NCBI GenBank assembly: GCA_030674185.1
Contig: CM060305.1
Location: 169,746,995 to 169,810,994, forward strand
Length of the DNA: 64,000 bases
Source: Monoplex corrugatus
Lineage: Eukaryota; Mollusca; Gastropoda; Littorinimorpha; Ranellidae
Direction: 5' to 3'
A program made the position numbers and the translations under genes. Below are positions 1-12,481 of this stretch, in pieces; the first letter of the stretch is position 1; the number at the start of each line of letters is the position of its first letter. A model generated the notes under the pieces. That model saw nothing but the letters and a program-made list of their open reading frames with translations. It did no database searches and was not told where the DNA came from.

Positions 1-24
1 ACGGACAGAGTTAATCTGGAAATT

Positions 25-132
25 ATTGTAATGAAAAGAATAACAATCATATAAAAAGAGATAAAATAGTAATTAATGATTGTAATTAAAAGAATAACAA
101 TCATATAAAAAGAGATAAAATAGTAGTTAAAC
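25..132. repeat. Two-copy 54-bp tandem duplication
   Basis: An AT-rich block containing AATAACAATCATATAAAAAG occurs twice at a 54-bp offset with only a few differences. It lies in the intron upstream of the first IRE1 exon in the window. No function is visible. Confidence 0.75.
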
Positions 133-172
133 ATGTAAGGATAGGAGAATCAATTACCCATTTCATCTTTTT

Positions 173-640
<468 letters not shown>

Positions 641-922
641 TGGAATTTGATCTCCAGATACACTGCTCAACTGTGTGTGTAAAGAAATGTTCAAAATAGT
701 TGAGATGGTCTGTGCTCAGGAACACTACATGTCTTTGTGTTGTCTGCTATTTCAACTTATTCATGGTCCAGCTTGCAAGTTCAGCTTGACAGATGAGCTA
801 AGTAAGCAAGCCACAAAAGTGAGATATAATTTGAAAAGTTGCATCATGTACATCATTCCTCATGTTAGACATGGTATTGCACACCGGATGACTTGACTAA
901 CCTTTGACTTTAACCTTTTCAG

Positions 923-1064
923 ACTTGTGCTGTGGACATCTTTTCTGCTGGGTGTGTCATATATTTTGCTGTTACGAAAGGAAAACATCCTTTTGGTGAT
1001 TCACTCAGGCGCCAGTCAAATATCATGACAGGAGACTTTTATCTGGAATGTTTGAAAGGAGATG
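923..1064 (+). CDS. ERN1: IRE1/ERN1 exon (kinase C-lobe), internal
   Basis: First visible exon of IRE1 (ERN1), the ER-membrane unfolded-protein sensor whose cytosolic half is a kinase joined to an RNase. An acceptor TTTTCAG precedes 923 and a donor GTAAGA follows 1064. Reading from the first base it encodes about 47 residues including [24 protein letters not shown] and [15 protein letters not shown] is kinase subdomain IX, with the Asp that supports the catalytic loop, and HPFG is typical of the IRE1 family. The exon ends one base into a codon (phase 1), which matches the next exon. The luminal domain, transmembrane segment and kinase N-lobe must lie left of the window. Identification rests on motif and order agreement with the family across all five exons. 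Confidence 0.93.
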
Positions 1065-1255
1065 GTAAGATGATTGGTTGAATAAATCTTTATTTTTCAC
1101 TATTTTCCCACTTAAATAAAGACAAGTTTCAGAGTTAAGTGATGTTGCACATGAATAGCCAAAAAGGAGTTAAGTGCGGTTGCTTGTAAATAGCTGAAAA
1201 AGCATGTCAGAATCAGGAAATGGACATCAGCATCATAGTGTAATAAGAGGGAAAC

Positions 1256-1529
1256 ATAACTGCAACTGAAGATTAGGAAAAGACAGGCAACATTCATAGG
1301 CCATTTTATGAGGAAAGGGGAATTGGAGCACCTGGTCACAACGGGAAAGCTGGAGGGAAAGAGAGCACCGGGTAAACCCAGGGAGAAGATACTAGACGGA
1401 CTTGCAGAGTGGCTGGGTACAAGAAGGGTGGAAGAGATGCTTGAGGCAACAAGTGATAGAGACAGATGGAAGTCCATAATTGTCAACGCCATGTAGCAAG
1501 GCACCTGATGATGATGATGATAACTGCAA
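1256..1529 (+). mobile_element. 5'-truncated RTE-like LINE with target-site duplication
   Basis: The 254-bp body at 1266-1519 is flanked by the direct repeat ATAACTGCAA (1256-1265 and 1520-1529). From its first base it is open for about 76 codons to a TAG at 1494-1496. The peptide (GKLEGKRAPGKPREKILDGL, EATSDRDRWKSII) is the extreme C-terminus found in RTE/BovB-type reverse transcriptase ORFs. It ends in a short (TGA)n tail, the usual 3' end of RTE elements. The intact frame, clean tail and perfect 10-bp duplication suggest a fairly recent insertion into an IRE1 intron. The clade is inferred from the motif and tail only. Confidence 0.8.
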
Positions 1530-1667
1530 TGAGAGGATAACCGCTGATTTTGTGATTTGCAGTTTTAAATCCATATTCTTGTCATTAAACTACCCACTTT
1601 TGAAAATAGATTATGTTTCATGTTGATACTAAACTGTCATTGATGATTGCTGTGTGAGTATTGGACT

Positions 1668-2165
1668 TACCGTAAAGTTAGGGCTATTGGGCGCACCGGT
1701 ATATAAGGCACACCCACTAAATCATAGAAAAATCTTAACTATATTCACACATAATCCGAAGTGGTTTATAAGCAGCACCTTTTTCAGTGGCCAGGTCGAT
1801 CGCCTTCATATTGAAGGCTGCTTTGTAGGCATTACATTGCGTTTTCGGCATGATGAGCGTGTACTCTTGAGCAGAACAGATCTGAATACCGATCCAAATG
1901 CTTTAATGTGTGCGGATTTGATTTAAAAACGGAACAGTTAACAGTTAACACTTTAACATGAACAGTTAACACTTAAACATGGAGCTCACCGAAAAATTCA
2001 TGAACGGTAAACACGATTTTGATGAGTTAAAGAGAAGCTAAGAATATACGAGAACGTGATGCTCCTGGGATCGGGGAAAATCCGTAAATAAGCTGTATCG
2101 TTTTTTAAGCCGCAGGGTTAAAGCTAGGGAAAAACGTCGCGGCTTATAGCCTGAACTTTACAGTA
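1668..2165. mobile_element. ~500-bp terminal-inverted-repeat element (MITE-like)
   Basis: The left end begins TACCGTAAAGTTAGGGCTAT and the right end, read on the minus strand, begins TACTGTAAAGTTCAGGCTAT. The ends are therefore imperfect inverted repeats of roughly 20-30 bp. The interior has no convincing transposase. I could not define a target-site duplication. It lies in the IRE1 intron between the exons at 923 and 2241. Confidence 0.55.
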
Positions 2166-2215
2166 CTTTTGTTTCTGTTGCAATTGTATATTTATATACA
2201 TGTTTTAATTAATGA

Positions 2216-2524
<309 letters not shown>

Positions 2525-2635
2525 TGAAATCAGAGGTACCATGCCAGCAGGCACCTTCTAACAGACCATGGTACTGTACATAATGATGCAAATATCTGCA
2601 TGTTTTCTACATTGGATAAGTATGGCAGCATGGTG

Positions 2636-4353
<1,718 letters not shown>

Positions 4354-4421
4354 ATCTGAGAAGATTTCGCTCATACAAAGGCCGTTCTGTGAGAGATTTG
4401 TTACGAGCAATGAGAAATAAG
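4354..4421 (+). CDS. ERN1: IRE1/ERN1 exon (KEN RNase catalytic region)
   Basis: Acceptor TTTCCAG precedes 4354 and donor GTAAGC follows 4421. The two leading bases complete the split codon. The exon encodes [23 protein letters not shown]. In the IRE1 family the Tyr of the SYKG stretch and the Arg-Asn of RAMRN belong to the RNase active site (human Y892, R905, N906), and all are conserved here. The exon ends in phase 0 and is followed by a 7.67-kb intron, after which the catalytic His appears at the start of the last exon. Confidence 0.95.
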
Positions 4422-4589
4422 GTAAGCACATTTATTTAGGAAAGGTATTTCCTCTGGGAATCTGAAACTGGAGATTACATAAAATAATCATTATGTGGTG
4501 TTTGAAATGTTTTGCTTTGTGAAGTGTGTACAATAAAACTTTCATCATGGGATTTTGTTCTGAGGAGATACCTGTTTGTATGGACACTT

Positions 4590-4848
4590 TTGCTCAGCAG
4601 GGAAAGTTTTCCAACAGTAATCAATTTGCTCTTCAGGGAAAGTTTTTCAATAGTAATTAACTTGCTCAGCAGGGAAAGTTTTTCAATAGTAATCAATTTG
4701 CTCTGCAGGGACAGTTTTTCAATAGTAATCAATTTGCTCAGCAGGGAAAGTTTTCCGATAGTAATCAATTTGCTCAGCAGGGAAAATTTTCCGATAGTAA
4801 TCAATTTGCTCCTCAGGGAAAGTTTTTCAGTAGTAATCAATTTGTTGT
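4590..4848. repeat. 36-bp minisatellite, ~7 copies
   Basis: The unit contains CAGGGAAAGTTTTTCAATAG and TAATCAATTTGCTC and varies by single substitutions. It is the first of six arrays in the IRE1 last intron. A unit length divisible by three leaves spurious frames open on both strands. Confidence 0.9.
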
Positions 4849-4991
4849 CAAGGACACTTGTCAGACGTAGATACAGTCATTTATTTTGCTGACAGTTTTT
4901 TTGTTATTCCCTGCTATGAACCAATCACTAGGGTGTGTCTTGTAGCTTCATCAGCCTACTTTTTAATGCGATACAACAGTGTGCATTTGTC

Positions 4992-6570
4992 ATTTTTATA
5001 ACCCTGTTTAAGCATTTTTATATCCCTGATTAAGTGTTTTTATAACCCTGATTAAGTGTTTTTATAACCCTGTTTAAGCATTTTTATATCCCTGATTAAG
5101 TGTTTTTATATCCCTGATTAAGTGTTTTTATAACCCTGTTTAAGCATTTTTATATCCCTGATTAAGTGTTTTTATAACCCTGATTAAGTGTTTTTATATC
5201 CCTGATTAAGCGTTTTTATATCCCTGATTAAGCGTTCCTGATTAAGTGTTTTTATATCCCTGATTAAGTGTTTTTATATCCCTGATTAAGTGTTTTTATA
5301 TCCCTGATTAAGCGGTTTTATATCCCTGATTAAGTGTTTTTATATCCCTGATTAAGCGTTATCATATACCTGATTAAGTGTTTTTATATCCCTGATTAAG
5401 TGTTTATATCCCTGATTAAGCGTTTTTATATCCCTGATTAAGTGTTTTTATATCACTGGTTAAGCGTTTTTATATCCCTGATTAAGCGTTTTTATATCCC
5501 TGATTAAGCGTTTTTATATCCCTGATTAAGCGTTTTATATCCCTGATTAAGTGTTTTTATATCCCTGATTAAGTGTTTTTATATCACTGGTTAAGTGTTT
5601 TTATATCCCTGATTAAGTGTTTTTATATCCCTGATTAAGTGTTTTTATATCCCTGATTAAGCGTTTTTATATCCCTGATTAAGTGTTTTTATATCCCTGA
5701 TTAAGTGTTTTTATATCCCTGATTAAGCGTTATCATATCCCTGATTAAGTGTTTTTATATCCCTGATTAAGCGTTTTTATATCCCTGATTAAGTGTTTTT
5801 ATATCCCTGATTAAGCGTTTTTATATCCCTGATTAAGTGTTTTTATATCACTGGTTAAGTGTTTTTATATCCCTGGTTAAGCGTTTTTATATCCCTGATT
5901 AAGTGTTTTTATATCCCTGATTAAGTGTTTTTATATCCCTGATTAAGCGTTTTTATATCCCTGATTAAGCGTTTTCATATCCCTGATTAAGTGTTTTTAT
6001 ATCCCTGATTAAGCGTTTATGTATCCCTGATTAAGTGTTTTTATATCCCTGATTAAGCGTTTTTATATCCCTGATTAAGCGTTTTTATATCCCTGATTAA
6101 GTGTTTTTATATCCCTGATTAAGCGTTTTTATATCCCTGGTTAAGCGTTTTTATATCCCTGATTAAGTGTTTTTATATCCCTGATTAAGCGTTTTTATAT
6201 CCCTGATTAAGCGTTTTTATATCCCTGATTAAGTGTTTTTATATCCCTGATTAAGCGTTTTTATATCCCTGATTAAGTGTTTTATATCCCTGTTAAGCGT
6301 TTTATATCCCTGATTAAGTGTTTTTATATCCCTGTTAAGCGTTTTTATATCCCTGGTTTAAGCGTTTTTATATCCCTGATTAAGTGTTTTTATATCCCGG
6401 GTTATAAGACGGTTTTATATCCCTGGTTAAGCGGTTTTATATCCCTGGTTAAGCGTTTTTATATCCCTGATTAAGCGTTTTTATATCCCTGATTAAGCGT
6501 TTTTATATCCCTGATTAAGCGTTTTATATCCCTGATTAAGTGTTTTTATATCCCTGATTAAGCGTTTAAG
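4992..6570. repeat. 22-bp minisatellite, ~71 copies
   Basis: The unit is CCTGATTAAGTGTTTTTATATC, alternating mainly between AAGTG and AAGCG variants, with early copies reading AACCCTGTTTAAGCA. A few copies have lost 1-5 bases. It lies in the IRE1 last intron. Confidence 0.97.
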
Positions 6571-6613
6571 TTTGTACAACAAACTGGAAATGGAAATGGC
6601 TGTGTGCCAGGGT

Positions 6614-7602
6614 GTGTGTAAAGAAAGCGAACAGAGGTCTATAAAACTAAAGTTGATTGTGTGTAAAGAAAGCGAACAGAGGTCCATAAAACTAAAGTTG
6701 ATTGTGTGTAAAGAAAGCGAACAGAGGTCTATAAAACTAAAGTTGATTGTGTGTAAAGAAAGCCAACAGGGTCTATAAAACTAAAGTTGATTGTGTGTAA
6801 AGAAAGCGAACAGAGGTCTATAAAACTAAAGTTGATTGTGTGTAAAGAAAGCGAACAGAGGTCTATAAAACTAAAGTTGATTGTGTGTAAAGAAAGCGAA
6901 CAGAGGTCTATAAAACTAAAGTTGATTGTGTGTAAAGAAAGTGAACAGAGGTCCATAAAACTAAAGTTGATTGTGTGTAAAGAAAGCAAACAGAGGTCTA
7001 TAAAACTAAAGTTGATTGTGTGTAAAGAAAGCCAACAGAGGTCTATAAAACTAAAGTTGATTGTGTGTAAAGAAAGCGAACAGAGGTCTATAAAACTAAA
7101 GTTGATTGTGTGTAAAGAAAGCCAACAGAGGTCTATAAAACTAAAGTTGATTGTGTGTAAAGAAAGCCAACAGAGGTCTATAAAACTAAAGTTGATTGTG
7201 TGTAAAGAAAGCCAACAGAGGTCCATAAAACTAAAGTTGATTGTGTGTAAAGAAAGCCAACAGAGGTCTATAAAACTAAAGTTGATTGTGTGTAAAGAAA
7301 GCCAACAGAGGTCTATAAAACTAAAGTTGATTGTGTGTAAAGAAAGCCAACAGAGGTCCATAAAACTAAAGTTGATTGTGTGTAAAGAAAGCCAACAGAG
7401 GTCTATAAAACTAAAGTTGATTGTGTGTAAAGAAAGCCAACAGAGGTCTATAAAACTAAAGTTGATTGTGTGTAAAGAAAGCCAACAGAGGTCTATAAAA
7501 CTAAAGTTGATTGTGTGTAAAGAAAGCCAACAGAGGTCTATAAAACTAAAGTTGATTGTGTGTAAAGAAAGCCAACAGAGGTCCATAAAACTAAAGTTGA
7601 TT
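6614..7602. repeat. 45-bp minisatellite, 22 copies
   Basis: The unit begins GTGTGTAAAGAAAGCGAACA and ends CTAAAGTTGATT. The 989-bp length equals 22 units less one deleted base. The 5' half mostly has AGCGAACAG and the 3' half AGCCAACAG, so two subfamilies are spatially sorted. The ~290-codon ORFs on both strands are artefacts of the 45-bp period. Confidence 0.97.
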
Positions 7603-7856
7603 ATTGATCTTATCTTTGTAGATCACTGTATACCTGCTGTTGTCATGCATCTTTGTATGTGGTGTCCAGATCTGTGATGAAGTAGTTTTTGTGTAATTTG
7701 AGTTTTAACACTGAAAGTTGGGTTATGTTACAAATCAGATATTACAACAGGTTGATGGCTACTCAGTCTCAAAAAGTTTTTTTCTTTATTTTAGTCTTGT
7801 GATTGAAATGCACAACAAAATAATAGTTTAACTGCTTTTAAAGGGAATTTTGCTTG

Positions 7857-8000
7857 AATGACGTAAGACATTTGGAGGTAGGAAGTAATGATTTTGCATG
7901 TTTAAATGACATAGGACATTTGGAGGTAGGAAGTAATGATTTTGCATGTTTAAATGACATAGGACATTTGGAGGTAGGAAGTAATGATTTTGCATGTTTA
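7857..8000. repeat. 48-bp repeat, 3 copies
   Basis: The unit runs from AATGACATAGGACATTTGGA to TTTTGCATGTTTA and is near-identical across three copies in the IRE1 last intron. Confidence 0.92.
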
Positions 8001-8547
8001 AATCAAGTACAGTACAGAAAGGACAAACAGCAAGAAGAAAAGAATTTTGTGCTGAGGTTATTTCATTGTTAGTTTGCACATTTTTGTTTCAGCGTGAACG
8101 CTATGAAACATTGAAGCGTTTTTGGTTCAATATGATTTCCAAACATGTCCCAATTTCACATTATTTTATCCCAAACTGAGTGAGCTAGCATATGTGACCC
8201 AGCATGGGAAAACCAGGCTTAAGTGTAACATTGTCATTTTGTTGATTTGTTGTTTATCTTAAGCTTTCAAAGTTTACAAATTAATGTGAAAAAAGCAGAA
8301 TTTATTGTCACAGTTTTCTTGTCAGACATGTTTGAACTTTGGAATTGTGTATGTGACGAGAGAAGTAATACACATGAAAAATACACATTTTTGTGTGTTA
8401 GAAAATTGCTTTTAGGGTGCTTTCAAATGAACCTTCAGAAATTGCAGATTACATGTTAAAGCCTTGAGATATGGAAAATCTCAGTTGACTCAACTTTTAC
8501 CTTACCCATCTATTTTTAGCCATATTTATGACTGGCTAGCTACATCT

Positions 8548-8740
8548 TTAACCCTTTGATTCCCACACCCTGTCCACCAGCATCCTGCATTGTCAACAGT
8601 GCTAACAAAGCGCAAGTGTAACCCTTTGACTCCCTCACCTTATCCGCCAGCTTCCCGCAGGAAGCTAGTGGATAGGATGAGAGAGTCAAAAGGTTAAGTT
8701 TTTGTAGTTGGTGGATAGGGTGCGGGAGTCAAATGGTTAA
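8548..8740. mobile_element. TTAA-flanked composite MITE, copy A
   Basis: Bounded by TTAA-CCCTTTGATTCCC and GAGTCAAATGG-TTAA. An inner near-palindromic unit (about 8619-8697) sits inside a longer outer unit. TTAA flanks and termini beginning CCC are typical of piggyBac-superfamily non-autonomous elements (assignment inferred). It lies in the IRE1 last intron. Confidence 0.75.
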
Positions 8741-8970
8741 CAGAAGTTTCCCATGCTACATGACACATTTTAAATTGCTGTGAACAAACAGTTATTATGG
8801 AACTTTGTCAGCATTGTTGCATAACAATACACATGATGCTTGCATCCAACGTGTCTTCATCACAATCAAGAACACCACCCAAGACTTTTGTTATTGTATA
8901 TATGACATATTGATTTGTTTTGGTATTGGTCATGAAAAAAAAAGTAACATGAATAATATGATAGCATGCC

Positions 8971-9423
8971 ATGAGACACAGGTTCAAACAAACACACATT
9001 TTCACAGAAAGCATTCAACTCCCCTACATTCACCTTGAGACACAGGTTCAAACAAACACACATTTTCACAGAAAGCATTCATCTCCCCTACAATCACCTA
9101 TGAGACACAGGTTCAAACAAACACACATTTTCACAGAAAGCATTCACTCCCCTACAATCACCTATGAGACACAGGTTCAAACAAACACACATTTTCACAG
9201 AAAGCATTCATCTCCCCTACAATCACCTATGAGACACAGGTTCAAACAAACACACATTTTCACAGAAAGCATTCATCTCCCCTACAATCACCTATGAGAC
9301 ACAGGTTCAAACAAACACACATTTTCACAGAAAGCATTCAACTCCCCTACAATCACCTATGAGACACAGGTTCAAACAAACACACATTTTCACAGAAAGC
9401 ATTCATCTCCCCTACAATCACCT
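8971..9423. repeat. ~65-bp minisatellite, 7 copies
   Basis: The unit contains ATGAGACACAGGTTCAAACA and TTTTCACAGAAAGCATTCA. The copies are nearly identical and lie in the IRE1 last intron. Confidence 0.95.
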
Positions 9424-9827
9424 GAATGTGAACAGTCACAGAGAATAGTACTCCAGCAGGCACTTCCTGGTACTCTGGAAGCATAGGTGTTTCCCACGAG
9501 TTTGACATTTCACAATAGTGGGTGCCAAAAATTGATCAGAGAATCAATCATGCTTCAGAGACACAGTCTTATCATTTTTTTGTTTTGCTTTATTGACTTG
9601 AATTGTAACGTTTATCCGTAAAACAACTACAATATCTGTATTAGTATCAAAGATCCTGCAAGCGTTCAAGCAAGCAGGAATCAGAACTGTACAAAAATAC
9701 AGTCAGAATATGCATTTGACACTACAAGACAAGATGAGACAAGACAGAAATTTTAAAACTACTGGCCTTTGTCAGCTGTGAACAAAAGAGAACAAAGAGT
9801 AAATGCACAAATGTAATAGAAAAAATA

Positions 9828-11584
9828 GTACTCAACTGTCATGATGTCATGTTGAGCACAGTACTGTTTTTTACCATTATGGTTATGTACTCAACTGTCA
9901 TGATGTCATGTTGAGCACAGTACTGTTTTTTACCATTATGGTTTATGTACTCAACTGTCATGATGTCATGTTGAGCACAGTACTGTTTTTTACCATTATG
10001 GTTTATGTACTCAACTGTCATGATGTCATGTTGAGCACAGTACTGTTTTTTACCATTATGGTTTAATGTACTCAACTGTCGTGTGTCATGTTGAGCACAG
10101 TACTGTTTTTTACCATTATGGTTTAATGTACTCAACTGTCATGTTGAGCACAGTACTGTTTTTTACCATTATGGTTTATGTACTCAACTGTCTATGTTGA
10201 GCACAGTACTGTTTTTTACCATTATGGTTTATGTTAACTATCCTCTTTTACTTGTATGTCAAATGTCATGTTGAGCACAGTACTGTTTTTTTACCATTAT
10301 GGTTTATGTACTCAATCATGGATGTTTTCCATTATGATTTGTCATGTTGAGCACAGTACTGTTTTTTACCATTATGGTTTATGTACTCAACTGTCATGTG
10401 TATGAGCACAGTACTGTTTTTTACCATTATGGTTTATGTACTCAACTGTCATGTATGTGACACAGTACTGTTTTTTACCATTATGGTTTATGTACTCAAC
10501 TGTCATGTCATGTTGAGCACAGTACTGTTTTTTACCATTATGGTTTATGTACTCAACTGTCATGAGTCATGTTGAGCACAGTACTGTTTTTTACCATTAT
10601 GGTTTATGTACTCAACTGTCATGTATGTATTTGAGCACAGTACTGTTTTTTACCATTATGGTTTATGTACTCAACTGTCATGATGTCATGTTGAGCACAG
10701 TACTGTTTTTTACCATTATGGTTTATGTACTCAACTGTCATGATGTCATGTTGAGCACAGTACTGTTTTTTTACCATTATGGTTTATGTACTCAACTGTC
10801 ATGTCATGTTGAGCACAGTACTGTTTTTTACCATTATGGTTTATGTACTCAACTGTCATGTCATGTTGAGCACAGTACTGTTTTTTACCATTATGGTTTA
10901 TGTACTCAACTGTCATGATGTCATGTTGAGCACAGTACTGTTTTTTACCATTATGGTTTATGTACTCAACTGTCATGATGTCATGTTGAGCACAGTACTG
11001 TTTTTTACCATTATGGTTTATGTACTCAACTGTCATGATGTCATGTTGAGCACAGTACTGTTTTTTACCATTATGGTTTATGTACTCAACTGTCATGTCA
11101 TGTTGAGCACAGTACTGTTTTTTACCATTATGGTTTATGTACTCAACTGTCATGATGTCATGTTGAGCACAGTACTGTTTTTTACCATTATGGTTTATGT
11201 ACTCAACTGTCATGATGTCATGTTGAGCACAGTACTGTTTTTTACCATTATGGTTTATGTACTCAACTGTCATCATGTCATGTTGAGCACAGTACTGTTT
11301 TTTACCATTATGGTTTATGTACTCAACTGTCATGTTGAGCACAGTACTGTTTTTTACCATTATGGTTTATGTACTCAACTGTCATGTTGAGCACAGTACT
11401 GTTTTTTACCATTATGGTTTATGTACTCAACTGTCATGTTGAGCACAGTACTGTTTTTTACCATTATGGTTTATGTACTCAACTGTCATGTTGAGCACAG
11501 TACTGTTTTTTACCATTATGGTTTATGTACTCAACTGTCATGTTGAGCACAGTACTGTTTTTTACCATTATGGTTTATGTACTC
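9828..11584. repeat. ~58-bp minisatellite, ~30 copies
   Basis: The unit contains GTACTCAACTGTCATGATG, TTGAGCACAGTACTG and TTTTTTACCATTATGG. Copies differ mainly by one or two extra ATG/TCATG steps, giving lengths of about 50-63 bp. CTCAAC and GTTGAG form short inverted arms in each unit. The stretch 10190-10640 has more indels than the rest. This is the last and largest array of the IRE1 last intron. Confidence 0.96.
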
Positions 11585-11637
11585 TTTGTTGTCTCTTGTA
11601 CACCCTTGACAAAGGCCAAGAGTTTTACAATTTGCAC

Positions 11638-11760
11638 ATGTCTTGCCTTGCCTTGCCTTGCCTTGCCTTTGTCGCACCTTGCCTTTGTCTTGCCTTTGTC
11701 GTGCCCTGCCTTTGTCTTGCCTTTGTCGTGCCTTGCCTTATCTTGCCTTGCCTTGTATTG
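11638..11760. repeat. CCTTG/CTTTGTCGTGC low-complexity tract
   Basis: Pyrimidine-rich imperfect repeats of TTGCC and TTTGTCGTGCC, about 330 bp before the last IRE1 exon. Confidence 0.85.
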
Positions 11761-12061
11761 TCTTTTCTTTTTATATCGATTGTACGCTCTGATTGTATGT
11801 TTGATTGGTTCTGATTTTTGTTTATATTCATTAGATTATGTCAGTGAAATTTTCCATACTGTCCCTGTGAAGAATAACCTTCTATACATAAAGGAGCAAA
11901 CTGGTGAAAATTAATGGTGCTTTTGAGGAATATGATGTGGGAACTGAAGCATGATTTGGCTTGACATGTTTCATCGTCTGTAAATAGGATGTGGGAACTA
12001 AACATGACTTGGCTAGATGTGTTTTATATTTTATGAGCAGGGTGCATGAAGGAAAACATGA

Positions 12062-12277
<216 letters not shown>

Positions 12278-12321
12278 TCTGTGGTGCAAGTGGGAAAGTG
12301 CAGAGGACCAAACTACAGCAG

Positions 12322-12324
<3 letters not shown>

Positions 12325-12393
<69 letters not shown>

Positions 12394-12404
12394 CAGAGAG
12401 AGTG
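12325..12404. repeat. (TG)n then (GA)n microsatellite in presumed 3' UTR
   Basis: About 60 bp of TG followed by GAGAGAGAGACAGAGAGAG, roughly 50 bp after the IRE1 stop codon. Confidence 0.95.
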
Positions 12405-12481
12405 AGAACATGAGAACTGGAGAATATGTTTTCATCTGTGAGTGTGTGTGCTTTTATTGAAGTGCATTGTGTGAAGAAACG

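Noticed and set aside
6729..7677. Paired 285- and 296-codon repeat proteins
   Set aside because: Both are readings of the same 45-bp minisatellite on opposite strands, inside an IRE1 intron.
8188..8226. Possible TIR (CATATGTGACCCAGCATGGG) resembling the end of the 26962 element
   Set aside because: I found no matching inverted end nearby and similarity beyond TATGTGACC is weak.
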